Shown here piece after piece: positions 8,813-17,588 of a DNA stretch of 64,000 bases. Numbering within the stretch: position 1 is the first letter of the stretch; each line of letters opens with the position of its first letter. This DNA is from Mageeibacillus sp. UBA6976 (GTDB taxonomy: Bacteria > Bacillota > Clostridia > Saccharofermentanales > Saccharofermentanaceae), in the NCBI GenBank assembly GCA_002450155.1, contig DJYO01000025.1, forward strand, positions 8,307 through 72,306, in the 5' to 3' direction. The notes beneath the pieces are model-generated. The model saw nothing but the letters and a program-made list of their open reading frames with translations. It was not told the origin of the DNA and did not search any database. A program made the translations under genes and the position numbers.

Positions 8813-9953
8813 CTGCCGGCCTTACTGAATAAACGAGTTTAATGTAGTCTTTTATACCTCCGAAGCCTTTGATACCGTAGTTTATGGAGAAGCCTGCCAG
8901 GAGGTTGCCGGAAGTATATATCTTGTTGGTGACCATGCTCTTTTGCGACATGGCTGCGATCATGAACATGCCGAGACGGGTACAGTCCTTATCTTCAGCA
9001 ATCTTATATTCTTCGGAATAGTCGCTGACATCGAAATCAGGGATATCCTTGCCGGTTAATTCCATTCCGAATTCTTTCCAGTCTAAGGAAGCATCAAGCT
9101 GTCTCCTGGTCAGAATATCCGATATCCTTTCCTCGTAAGGCGCTATTGTTTCTGTGTCGTAGACAGATGTCTCAAAAGTCTCCACCTTGCCCCTTAAGTA
9201 CTTCATGGCATAGATCATCTGGCAGAAAGCCTTTCTGTAATCTGAAGGGTTATCCTTATAGAATTCCCTGTAGCCGTCCCAGGCAGGAAGGTACTTGTAC
9301 CGCATAAAGCTATAGTCCGGAAGGTGGCCGGCGTGTCCGTGGCCCAGGTTAAGGATGTTATTCTCGCTGGTATTAAAGACAGTACTGTTGTATATGTTCT
9401 TCTCTATATTATCTGATGCTCCCGGGCTGTGACGGAAGATCAATTTGCTCAAAGAACCATCCTCTAACACCTCGAAGAAATCGTTGCTTGTATTGTTGAT
9501 GACAAGGGTGGGGGTTCCCGCAAAGTTCATGTGTGCCCAGGTATCTGCAAGTACGTGCATCGCGATACCTGCTGCCTGCAGGCTCTTGCCCTTTGCAAGC
9601 TCAACTGTGTCTTTGACAAGAACGCCGTTCGGTCCGCAGATGAGGCGGTACTTGTTCTTGTAGGCTTTGGTCGCGAACGGAGTACGGGCGTGGAGATCAT
9701 TCGGGAGGAAATGGAAGGACGCCCAGATCCTCGTTATATCCTGGAGCCCGAACGTATCGGTCCTTGTATCGACAAGTTCAGCTTGAGACTGGGTAGTTGC
9801 GGCATGAATACTCGCTGACAGTGACTTAAGATATGTCTTGGTGCAGCAGTCCACCATCTGGGCGCTGTAGCAGATATCAAGTGCATCTTTGTGAGAGTAG
9901 CCGGCCAGTATCGCGGCACAATATGTTGCATAGTAGTGGAAGTCAGCCTGCAT
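8805..9953 (-). CDS. DUF6765-like protein
   Basis: A 382-residue soluble protein starting MQADFHYYATYCAAILAGYS, a pattern I associate with the DUF6765 family. Around residue 130 it has GIAMHVLADTWAHMNFAG, a His-rich helix reminiscent of zinc-dependent phospholipase C/S1-nuclease folds (H...D..AH), and an early H6 in the N-terminal helix. No signal peptide, so probably cytoplasmic. The SD AAAGGAGG lies 9 bases upstream of the ATG on the minus strand. It overlaps its upstream neighbour by 11 bases and its downstream neighbour by 8, inside a membrane-protein operon. Metal binding is an inference from the His/Asp pattern; activity is unknown. Confidence 0.75.
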   Translation of the reverse strand: MQADFHYYATYCAAILAGYSHKDALDICYSAQMVDCCTKTYLKSLSASIHAATTQSQAELVDTRTDTFGLQDITRIWASFHFLPNDLHARTPFATKAYKNKYRLICGPNGVLVKDTVELAKGKSLQAAGIAMHVLADTWAHMNFAGTPTLVINNTSNDFFEVLEDGSLSKLIFRHSPGASDNIEKNIYNSTVFNTSENNILNLGHGHAGHLPDYSFMRYKYLPAWDGYREFYKDNPSDYRKAFCQMIYAMKYLRGKVETFETSVYDTETIAPYEERISDILTRRQLDASLDWKEFGMELTGKDIPDFDVSDYSEEYKIAEDKDCTRLGMFMIAAMSQKSMVTNKIYTSGNLLAGFSINYGIKGFGGIKDYIKLVYSVRPADE

Positions 9954-10476
9954 TCTTTGTGGCCTCCTTTATGCGTTTGGATTTGTACCGTCTTACTGAG
10001 ATCGCTGTGATAAATACTTCCAATGATATGGACAGCGATGACAGCTCCATGAATATCGCGACATAATTCTCGAGAAGATATTCTCCTGTGCTTAAGATAT
10101 CAAATGTGACAAGGCATACTGAGAATACAGATGCGAGGACAAGCCAGGCTAAGATAAATAGGTAACCGCGGCGTACCTTCATGCCTCGGCCCTCGCGTAT
10201 TGCTCTGCGCCCGGCTATAAGCCTTAGGATTACATCAATGGTGAGCATAAAGAAGGCAAGGCCCATGATTATCATTCTGTCAATCTCATTGGTCTCTTCA
10301 AGCTGCTTAGGGGTGAACAGCTGCGCGCCGAAGATAAACTGTGCGCCAAGCTTGATTATTGCCCAGACGCCGAAAATGATAACCCCGGAGCCTAAGATAA
10401 CAAGAGTATTCGAGTTGCGCCTGAACCTGGTTTCTTCAGGCGTGTTATTAAGAATTGTTCCGTTATCCGAATCCAT
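9943..10476 (-). CDS. Four-TM membrane protein of unknown function
   Basis: The start is placed at the ATG at 10476 (MDSDNGTILNN), 7 bases after the stop of the upstream 835-codon gene, giving 177 residues; a longer frame to 10563 would overlap that gene by 80 bases and adds no plausible sequence. Four hydrophobic segments with basic cytoplasmic loops (GRRAIREGRGMKVRRG) and a very basic C-terminus. The SD is weak, so it may depend on coupling to the upstream gene. No family recognised. Confidence 0.7.
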   Translation of the reverse strand: MDSDNGTILNNTPEETRFRRNSNTLVILGSGVIIFGVWAIIKLGAQFIFGAQLFTPKQLEETNEIDRMIIMGLAFFMLTIDVILRLIAGRRAIREGRGMKVRRGYLFILAWLVLASVFSVCLVTFDILSTGEYLLENYVAIFMELSSLSISLEVFITAISVRRYKSKRIKEATKNAG

Positions 10477-10483
10477 GTATCTG

Positions 10484-12991
10484 TCAGTAGATCTTATATA
10501 TCGTTGTACCTTCTTCTGCAAAGTAGGCTGCCTGAGTGAAGTTGTTCCTGAAGAAGTCTGCATTGTAGACGATGCCGTTTGTGTAGGTGTTATATAAGAA
10601 CTCCGGGTCTTCTACTATATATCTGATGGAGCGCTCCTGGCAGTATCTGACGAACTCATCCTTGTTGCCGTTGCAGCCTGTGAGAAGCCAGCAGTAGATG
10701 GTGTCTCTGGTGTCAGTGTCATGTCCTGCAGACCAGGCGTAGTAAGGCCATCCGTAGTACATGGGGCGTCCTGCAAGAGTGAATCTGTTAATGTGCCACA
10801 TAGGGGTGAAGAATACGTCCGAAGGATCTGTATTGGCGATCACCCAGGTTGTAAGAGGTGAGTCAGTAGCAACGTCGATGCTGTTCTTATTGAGGTTGAT
10901 GTAAGTTATCCACTCGGATATGCCGGTTGCTGTAAGAGGGAACATGAGGAGCAGGGCGAGGATCACGCCGGCGATCTCCATAGCGATCCAGCCGGGAAGA
11001 GGGATACCCTTCTTCTTAGGAGTGCTTTCAGGAATTGCCTTATGCTCCAGAGCCTCCTTGGGAAGCACCGCTTCTTCCTTGGGAGATTCAGTTTCCGGAG
11101 TTTCTTCTGAGATTACAGCAGGCTTATTGTCTTCAAGCTTATTAGGAGCTTCTGCTTCTTCGTCTCCGAAGGATACAGGAGCTATAAGGCCTGTTTCGGC
11201 CACATTATCTGTATCTCCAAACTGCAGAGTCTCTTCAGGCTTTTCGCTAGCGGGCTCTGCCGGTGCTTCTGCAGTTTCAAGTTGGGCTGCCGGAACTGCA
11301 GAAGCAGGAACGGCAGGAGATACTTCCGGTTCCGGAATATCTTCTTTTTCTTCCTTCTTTCTTATCTTGAAGGGGATAGATACGAGATTTGCTACAAATG
11401 TCGCAACAAAAGCATCCAGCAGGATCAGTGTTATCTGGATAAGCTTATGGTTAGCGAGCATCTCCAGGGTAACCTGATAGTTAAATGCAAAGATAAATGG
11501 AAGAAGGAAACTTATAAAGAGGATCAGACGGTATATAGGGCGGTTTTTGACTATATCTATAACGAGCATGATGATGCAGGTTATAAGAGCAAGGATCAGG
11601 GTAAGGCCCGTAACGATAAGGAGGTACTTGAGTATCTCTCCTGTATTAGCGCTGCTTCCGAGGATAAATCCTGTTGTATGTTGCATGGAGACAACATTGC
11701 CAGCACCACCGGAGAAGGCCTTGGACTGGGCAAAAGCTGATACAACGGAGACGGCTGCGATGATGATGTGCAGCACTCTGCTCTCGGAGAAAAAGGCCAT
11801 TCCCGCAAGGATCAGAAGCATTGCGATGGTGCAGGATCCGTGGAAATAAGGGAAGACAAGGGCCAGGATGCCTGTCAGGATAAGAATCTTCCATGGACAG
11901 AGAGGATCGTTCTTTCTGGGCAGCCAGGCATTTTTCCCTGCAACAAAGACCTTGAAGCCGTCTCTTATCATGGAGATGCACATTCTCCTTACAAAAGGCA
12001 GATATAAGATGATAAATATAAGTATTACCGCAACACCCAGCATGAGATGACGCTGGTTGGGATATACATTGATAGCCCAGATGCCCCAGTTGTCGAAGTC
12101 TGTTGCACCGTACCACTCCTCGGAATGAAGGATGGATGCAAGAGCAGAGGACCTGGTCTCGCCGTTGGCAAGGAGTTCTTTAAACTGGATGAATACATTA
12201 AGGGAACTCCTGAACAGAACGAGGATGGGAGCTATCAGGAAAGCAGGACGCTTGCCTGATATAAGCACTGCAAGGAGCCCTAAGAGGGTGAATGCACATA
12301 CCATTACGATTATCGAAGGTATATTGATAGCAAAATCTATAGGCAGCCCGAGATACTCCAGCACTCCGCAAAGAAAGTAAAAGAGAAAGTGGTACTGGAT
12401 GCCATCTCCTGCAAAATGCATGTACTGGGTAGGGAAGTTATATCCCACCCCGAAGGAGGATACCATGGCAGTATGGGGAGCAAGGTCTGAGAAAGTGGAG
12501 AACCCTGCATGAAGAGTGTTGCCGCTTATACGGTAGGTATAGAACATCAGGAATGTGGCAAATGCAGTGAAGATGACTATGCAAAGGCCATAGTAGATCG
12601 AGTTGAATACGCTGTATTTGTAAACCCCTGCCGAAGATACATTCTCTTCGCCGTCTATCTGCTTAGCCCTGCGTCTTGCAATAAGGATTACTGCAGACAG
12701 GGTTATCCAGACTGCAAGGCCCAGTGTTATGAGCAGTCCTGCTTTCTTAACCAGGGCCTGGTTGTCAGTTATATAAGACAGGCCCAACGTTATGTAGTAC
12801 TGGACAAAACTCGAGGTCATGAGGCCGAATATTATTCCGGTGGGAACTACGAATAAAGTGCTCGGGATGTTGTCTGTAGCTTTCTTAGAGGGAGCGCATC
12901 CGAGATAGAGTCTTCTTACATCGGGCACGAGGTAGGAAGTAACGGTTATGCCGAGTAAGGCACAGATCAATATATACAGAAATGCAAACAT
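10484..12991 (-). CDS. Large GT-C-like polytopic membrane protein
   Basis: 835 residues. About 12 membrane segments in the first 540 residues, a Pro/Glu/Ala-rich cytoplasmic-type linker (about 545-665), one more TM (about 672-695) and a 135-residue soluble C-terminal domain. The TM core has an acidic, His-rich loop (SDLAPHTAMVSSFGVGYNFP, FAGDGIQYHFLF) after TM5 and a YPNQRHL motif, and the C-terminal domain contains TPMWHINRFTLAGRPMYYGW. This architecture matches GT-C-fold membrane glycosyltransferases of the lipid-linked sugar type; the substrate is unknown. The SD AAAGGAG precedes the ATG. First gene of the leftward operon, divergent from ddl. Confidence 0.7.
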   Translation of the reverse strand: MFAFLYILICALLGITVTSYLVPDVRRLYLGCAPSKKATDNIPSTLFVVPTGIIFGLMTSSFVQYYITLGLSYITDNQALVKKAGLLITLGLAVWITLSAVILIARRRAKQIDGEENVSSAGVYKYSVFNSIYYGLCIVIFTAFATFLMFYTYRISGNTLHAGFSTFSDLAPHTAMVSSFGVGYNFPTQYMHFAGDGIQYHFLFYFLCGVLEYLGLPIDFAINIPSIIVMVCAFTLLGLLAVLISGKRPAFLIAPILVLFRSSLNVFIQFKELLANGETRSSALASILHSEEWYGATDFDNWGIWAINVYPNQRHLMLGVAVILIFIILYLPFVRRMCISMIRDGFKVFVAGKNAWLPRKNDPLCPWKILILTGILALVFPYFHGSCTIAMLLILAGMAFFSESRVLHIIIAAVSVVSAFAQSKAFSGGAGNVVSMQHTTGFILGSSANTGEILKYLLIVTGLTLILALITCIIMLVIDIVKNRPIYRLILFISFLLPFIFAFNYQVTLEMLANHKLIQITLILLDAFVATFVANLVSIPFKIRKKEEKEDIPEPEVSPAVPASAVPAAQLETAEAPAEPASEKPEETLQFGDTDNVAETGLIAPVSFGDEEAEAPNKLEDNKPAVISEETPETESPKEEAVLPKEALEHKAIPESTPKKKGIPLPGWIAMEIAGVILALLLMFPLTATGISEWITYINLNKNSIDVATDSPLTTWVIANTDPSDVFFTPMWHINRFTLAGRPMYYGWPYYAWSAGHDTDTRDTIYCWLLTGCNGNKDEFVRYCQERSIRYIVEDPEFLYNTYTNGIVYNADFFRNNFTQAAYFAEEGTTIYKIY

Positions 12992-13014
12992 AATTTCTCC
13001 TTTATAGTATGTAT

Positions 13015-13020
13015 ATTATA
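13015..13020 (-). promoter_or_regulatory. -10 element for leftward GT-C operon
   Basis: TATAAT on the minus strand 24-29 bases upstream of the start codon, in the AT-rich divergent region. No convincing -35 at 16-18 bases, so only the -10 is claimed. Confidence 0.4.
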
Positions 13021-13096
13021 TCAATATATACAGAAGCTTATTTTACAAGCATATAACAATTGAACAATTGAGGGGTTTATACAGGCAAAATAAGGG

Positions 13097-13102
13097 TATA
13101 AT
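13097..13102 (+). promoter_or_regulatory. -10 element for ddl
   Basis: TATAAT 34-39 bases upstream of the ddl ATG. No good -35 is seen at consensus spacing. Confidence 0.4.
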
Positions 13103-13135
13103 CTGTCTATTAATCTGTATTTACGAGGAATTATT

Positions 13136-14182
13136 ATGAAAATCACGGTTCTTGGTGGCGGACTGTCACCTGAGAGAGATGTCTCAATCAAATCAGCAAG
13201 TCTTATCGCAAATGCGTTATTAAGCAAAGGACACGAGGTTGCTCTGGTAGATCTGTACGAGGGTATCGAGAGCCCTGACCCTGCAGAGAGCTTCTTCAGG
13301 AGAGGTACTGTTGATCTTTTCGAATATGAGATCCCTGAGACTGAGCCGGATCTTGAGGCCATAATCGCGAAGCACGGTGGAAGACGCCAGTGGATAGGCC
13401 CCAGAGTTATAGAGATGTGTCAGTATGCAGACAGGGTATTTTTGGGACTCCACGGCAGCTATGGCGAGAACGGTGAGGTTCAGGCAGTGCTGGATGCCTA
13501 CGGCGTAAAGTACACAGGTTGCGGTTATCTTGGCTGCGCCATTGCCATGGATAAGGCTGTATCCAAGTCTCTTGTTGCAGGCGCGGGGTTTAAGACTGCG
13601 GCCTGGATCACGGACAAGGCTGAGAATATTACATTTGCAAGGGTCAAGGCCGAGATCGGACTGCCCTGCGTTATCAAACCTATAGGCTCAGGTTCTTCCT
13701 GCGGCGTATCCATCGTAAGAGAGGAGAAGGAGTTTGCCAAGGCGATTGAATATGCGGGATCGTACGGTCAGCTGGTCCTTGTCGAAGCTTTTATCAAGGG
13801 CCGCGAGATCACCATATCGATCCTTGATGGCAAGGCTCTGCCTATAACTGAGATCATTCCCCACGAGGGATTCTACGATTATAAGAACAAGTATCAGGAT
13901 GGCCTTACCACTCATATCTGTCCTGCAAACATCGATCAGGAGGATTACCGCAAGGGACAGAGGCTTGCGCTTGATATATTCGATACGCTGAGGATGAATC
14001 AATACGGCAGGATCGACCTTATCTACGATGAGGCAACCCACGATTTCTGGTTTATCGAGGCTAATAATCTCCCCGGCATGACCAATCACTCCCTCCTTCC
14101 TGAGGCTGCTAAGGCAACAGGCATCGAATACGAGGATCTCTGCGAGCAGATAATCAGAAGTTGCGACACCAGAGCCCAGTAG
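13136..14182 (+). CDS. ddl: D-alanine--D-alanine ligase
   Basis: A 348-residue ATP-grasp enzyme that joins two D-alanines for peptidoglycan precursors. Motifs: GLHGSYGENGEVQ (about 104-116), the ATP-grasp loop PIGSGSSCGVSIV (about 182-194), EAFIKGREIT, and the metal/substrate-binding tail IEANNLPGMTNHSLLPEAA (about 307-325). The residues normally needed for Mg-ATP binding are present. About 30 residues in the N-terminal third (around 40-75) are longer than usual. SD ACGAGGAA precedes ATG 13136. It is followed after 39 bases by the dCMP deaminase gene in the same direction. Confidence 0.93.
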   Translation: MKITVLGGGLSPERDVSIKSASLIANALLSKGHEVALVDLYEGIESPDPAESFFRRGTVDLFEYEIPETEPDLEAIIAKHGGRRQWIGPRVIEMCQYADRVFLGLHGSYGENGEVQAVLDAYGVKYTGCGYLGCAIAMDKAVSKSLVAGAGFKTAAWITDKAENITFARVKAEIGLPCVIKPIGSGSSCGVSIVREEKEFAKAIEYAGSYGQLVLVEAFIKGREITISILDGKALPITEIIPHEGFYDYKNKYQDGLTTHICPANIDQEDYRKGQRLALDIFDTLRMNQYGRIDLIYDEATHDFWFIEANNLPGMTNHSLLPEAAKATGIEYEDLCEQIIRSCDTRAQ

Positions 14183-14221
14183 GGTAAAATCTAAGTCTAC
14201 GATCTACCGGAGGTAATATTT

Positions 14222-14707
14222 ATGGGTTCCAAGAGAGAAGATTATATCAGCTGGCAGGAGTACTTCATGGGGGTTGCTACCTTGGCATCCAAGAGATCCA
14301 AGGATCCTAATACTCAGGTAGGTGCCTGCATTGTGGATAAGGATAATTACATTGTCTCCGTAGGTTATAACGGAATGCCTATCGGCTGTTCTGACGAGGA
14401 GTTCCCCTGGGACCGCAGCGGCTCTACCCTTGAGACAAAGTATGCTTTTGTAACTCACGCTGAGCTTAATGCAATATTGAATTCCAAGACTGCAGATCTT
14501 GCAGGTGCCACAGTTTATGTAACTTTATTCCCTTGCAATGAATGCACCAAGGCTCTCATCCAGAAGAGAGTGAGCAAGGTCGTATATCTCCAGGATAAAT
14601 ACCACGATATGGATACCACAGAGGCTGCACGCCGCATGTTAGATGCTGCCGGTGTTATCTACGAGCAATATACTCCATCCGGCAGAAAGGTGGAAATCGA
14701 GCTGTGA
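14222..14707 (+). CDS. dCMP deaminase / ComE operon protein 2-like deaminase
   Basis: A 161-residue zinc-dependent deoxycytidylate deaminase family protein. Zinc and catalytic residues are in HAE (H79, E81) and PCNEC (C105, C108), and the N-terminal NTQVGACIVDKDN and GYNGMPIGCSD are typical of dCMP deaminases. It converts dCMP to dUMP for thymidylate supply. The SD CCGGAGGTAATA is ideally placed before ATG 14222. The stop overlaps the GTG start of the downstream cellulase gene (GTGA). Confidence 0.9.
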   Translation: MGSKREDYISWQEYFMGVATLASKRSKDPNTQVGACIVDKDNYIVSVGYNGMPIGCSDEEFPWDRSGSTLETKYAFVTHAELNAILNSKTADLAGATVYVTLFPCNECTKALIQKRVSKVVYLQDKYHDMDTTEAARRMLDAAGVIYEQYTPSGRKVEIEL

Positions 14708-16632
14708 GGCGAATCAGATCCCGGATCTTATTGCTGATCGCATCTTTGATCGTGACAGCATCTCTATTTCCATGCCTGGTATGGGCGGATCCTTCCGGCA
14801 CATCCACCAGTAATTGCTGGGGCAACGGAGGGCAGCTTGAGGTATCTTTGTCAGGCTGCAGCGGATATGGCGAGATTACCGTAACGGCTGAATTTACAGG
14901 CAGCATAAGCAGTGCTTCAGGCTGGGGATTCGATACCTACACCATCGAAGGCAACAAGGTTATCGCAACGGTTTCCGGCACAGGCCCCAACAGCTGGGCA
15001 TTCAACAGCAATGTAGGCATCCAGGTAACGGGCAGTGACATCACATCTGCATCGCTTATATCCGTAACAGGTTCCGGCAGTTCAAGTAACAACAACAATA
15101 ATAATAACAACACTAACAACCAGACTCAGGAGACCCAATCCGGTCCGGTTCCGGATGCCTTGGAAGTAACCGGTGTTCAGGGTGACGACTGGCTTACCAC
15201 AAACGGAAATCAGATCGTTGACATGAATGGCAAAGTTGTCTGGCTTACAGGTTGCAACTGGTTTGGGTATAATACCGGCACCAATATCTTTGACGGAGTA
15301 TGGAACTGCAATCTCGAAGATGCTCTTAAGGGCATAGCCGACAGAGGATTTAATGTATTGAGAGTGCCTTTCTCTGCTGAGCTCCTTCTGCAGTGGAAGA
15401 ACGGTAATTTTCCTCAGGCAAATTACAATAACGCTTATAACGAATCCCTTAATTCCATGAACTCCCTTGAGATCTTCGACTATGTCTTAAGACTCTGCGA
15501 GATGAACGGGATCAAGGTGATAATCGATATCCACACCGTTAAGACGGATGCTTCCGGACATAACTATCCCCTGTGGTACCGCGAGGATATGTCGGAGGAA
15601 GATTTTATCGAAGCTCTCGTCTGGCTCGCTGACCGTTATAAAGATAATGACACCATCATAGGTCTGGATCTTAAGAACGAGCCCCACGGCAAGGCTTCGG
15701 AGACTGACCATGCCATTTGGAACGATTCAGACAGTGACAATAACTGGAAAGCCGCAGCAGAGAGGGCAGGCAATGCCGTCCTGGATGTTAATCCACATCT
15801 GCTGATAATAATCGAAGGCATACAGATCTATCCCATAGATCCTGTCGCTAACGATTTCCAATCTTCAAACGACGAAGACTACTACAACACCTGGTGGGGT
15901 GCAAATCTCATGGGTGTAAGGGACTATCCGATAGATTTTGGAAGTGCTGAGCGCAATGCCCAGATAGTCTATTCTCCCCACGACTACGGTCCGAGGGTAT
16001 TCATGCAGCCCTGGTTTGAGGGCGGGTTTACATACGAATCCCTTATGGAGGATGCCTGGTCTGATTACTGGCTCTACATCAACGACGAAGGGATTGCACC
16101 GATATTTGTAGGTGAGTGGGGCGGCTTCATGGAAGGGGATAACCTGACATGGATGGAATACTTTAGAGATCTCATCATGGACAGGCATCTTCATCACACA
16201 TTCTGGTGCTATAATGCCAATTCCGGTGACACCGGCGGACTCGTCAAGGACGACTTTGTCACCTGGGATGAAGATAAATATGCTCTTGTAAAACCTGTTC
16301 TCTGGCAGACCGAGGACGGACAGTTCATAGGACTTGACCACGAGATCCCCCTTGGGGCAAACGGCATCAGCCTGTCTCAATACACAGGCGAGAAAGTAAA
16401 CCCGGTCTTGCCTTATGAATCTCAGACAGAGCAGACTGCTTTGTCTGCAGAGACAACTGAATACGTTCAGCAGACTGAAACACAGGCTCCGGAGGCGGTT
16501 CCTGCTCAGGATAAGCCTTCAGGAAAGACAGCAGTTGTCGCTGCTGTTCTTGGAGTTTTAGGACTGGGTTTTGTCTCGGGTATAGTTATTGTCGGAATTA
16601 AGCTTTATAATCTAAAGAAGAAAGAATCGTAA
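14704..16632 (+). CDS. Membrane-anchored GH5 (GH5_1-like) endoglucanase with N-terminal beta-module
   Basis: 642 residues starting at GTG 14704, coupled to the deaminase gene by GTGA. Order: signal peptide (about 1-28, ending VWADP), a 90-residue beta-module rich in Trp/Gly/Ser with one Cys pair, an Asn/Gln linker (about 119-145), a GH5 catalytic domain (about 155-545), a Glu/Gln/Thr linker and a C-terminal TM plus basic tail (about 608-642). The catalytic residues are E326 (LKNEPHG, acid/base) and E471 (VGEWGG, nucleophile). The core motifs GCNWFGYNTG and AERAGNAVLDVNP resemble the GH5_1 endoglucanase group. The enzyme is tethered to the outer membrane face, so it acts on beta-glucan at the cell surface. 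The N-terminal module recurs in the gene starting at 17589. Confidence 0.9.
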   Translation: MRRIRSRILLLIASLIVTASLFPCLVWADPSGTSTSNCWGNGGQLEVSLSGCSGYGEITVTAEFTGSISSASGWGFDTYTIEGNKVIATVSGTGPNSWAFNSNVGIQVTGSDITSASLISVTGSGSSSNNNNNNNNTNNQTQETQSGPVPDALEVTGVQGDDWLTTNGNQIVDMNGKVVWLTGCNWFGYNTGTNIFDGVWNCNLEDALKGIADRGFNVLRVPFSAELLLQWKNGNFPQANYNNAYNESLNSMNSLEIFDYVLRLCEMNGIKVIIDIHTVKTDASGHNYPLWYREDMSEEDFIEALVWLADRYKDNDTIIGLDLKNEPHGKASETDHAIWNDSDSDNNWKAAAERAGNAVLDVNPHLLIIIEGIQIYPIDPVANDFQSSNDEDYYNTWWGANLMGVRDYPIDFGSAERNAQIVYSPHDYGPRVFMQPWFEGGFTYESLMEDAWSDYWLYINDEGIAPIFVGEWGGFMEGDNLTWMEYFRDLIMDRHLHHTFWCYNANSGDTGGLVKDDFVTWDEDKYALVKPVLWQTEDGQFIGLDHEIPLGANGISLSQYTGEKVNPVLPYESQTEQTALSAETTEYVQQTETQAPEAVPAQDKPSGKTAVVAAVLGVLGLGFVSGIVIVGIKLYNLKKKES

Positions 16633-16653
16633 AAGGACATTTGGAAACAGTAA

Positions 16654-17460
16654 ATGGATAAATTTATCAACTGGTACAATAACGAGATCGGTTTTGTGGG
16701 CACCCTCGTCCTGTTAGGTGTTGCTATAGTTCTTGTCATAGTCTTTATCGTAGCCTTGATCCTCAAAGCCAAGGATAAGACCAAGGATAAGAACACAGAA
16801 ACCTGGATCAAGAAGAAACGTGAGATACAGGTCATCAAGGAGATGAGTGACCGTCAGAAGACAGATGACGGTAGCAGCAAGGAACTTAAACCTGTATTCA
16901 TTGATACCGAAGGCAAACCCACAGTAATAAACGGCTACTACCAGAAATCCAATACCGCGCCCATAAGGCCTGTATATTCCAATACCCGTAATGCACGTCG
17001 TATCCAGATGCAGGAGCTCGAGTCTGAGCGTGTAGGCGCCGAGGCACTTACATCTGCGCTCGTTATGGACTCTGCAGCACCTTCAGCGGTCAAGGCAACA
17101 GGACCTGCACCTCAGAAGGTCAAGCCTGCTGCTCCCAAGCGCCGCTATACATCTGCTTTCGGCACAACTGCACCTGCTGAGGAGCAGAGCAAACCTAATT
17201 CTATGTACGAGGATGGCATAAGGCCTACGATCGGAAGCGAAGTTGCCAATGCAGTTACAGAGCGTCCTGCAGAAGTACAGGAAGAGAAGCCCGATATCTT
17301 AAAGTCCGGCGAGGAAGCTATCATACCTGCGGCAACAGCTCCGGCCCCCGGATTTGCAGCTGCCAAGAAGGGTCCCGTAAAGAGGCCAAAGTCAGCCTCT
17401 ATCGCCAGAAATGTTAAAGATGACGAGGCAGAAGAAGACTCCGGAACAGATGCGGAGTAA
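16654..17460 (+). CDS. Single-TM membrane protein with KRPK-motif cytoplasmic tail
   Basis: 268 residues: a short N-terminal segment, one TM (about 14-38), a basic stop-transfer stretch, then a 225-residue Ala/Pro/Glu-rich, apparently disordered cytoplasmic tail. Near its end lies KRPKSASIARN, closely related to two KRPKELSVNRA copies in the next gene. It sits 21 bases after the cellulase gene and 128 bases before the gene starting at 17589. No enzyme motif. I infer an accessory or scaffold membrane protein working with its neighbours; no known family recognised. Confidence 0.75.
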   Translation: MDKFINWYNNEIGFVGTLVLLGVAIVLVIVFIVALILKAKDKTKDKNTETWIKKKREIQVIKEMSDRQKTDDGSSKELKPVFIDTEGKPTVINGYYQKSNTAPIRPVYSNTRNARRIQMQELESERVGAEALTSALVMDSAAPSAVKATGPAPQKVKPAAPKRRYTSAFGTTAPAEEQSKPNSMYEDGIRPTIGSEVANAVTERPAEVQEEKPDILKSGEEAIIPAATAPAPGFAAAKKGPVKRPKSASIARNVKDDEAEEDSGTDAE

Positions 17461-17530
17461 TGTTAAATCTATTGCAAATATTAACCATTTTTGATTGCAT
17501 TTAATGTATGACCCATTTATAATTTATCTG

Positions 17531-17559
17531 TTAACAAATTGTTAACGGCGCATTATACT
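17531..17559 (+). promoter_or_regulatory. Sigma-A-type promoter
   Basis: TTAACA (17531-17536), a 17-base spacer, TATACT (17554-17559): five of six consensus bases in each box. The -35 lies in the inverted repeat TTAACAAATTGTTAA (17531-17545), a possible operator. It drives the gene starting at 17589 separately from the cellulase. Confidence 0.65.
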
Positions 17560-17588
17560 TGTTTGTATTCCTTGGAGGGTCATGCTTA

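Noticed and set aside
10920..11477. 185-codon plus-strand frame
   Set aside because: Ser/Ala/Gly-rich mirror of the Pro/Glu-rich linker of the GT-C-like gene; no SD.
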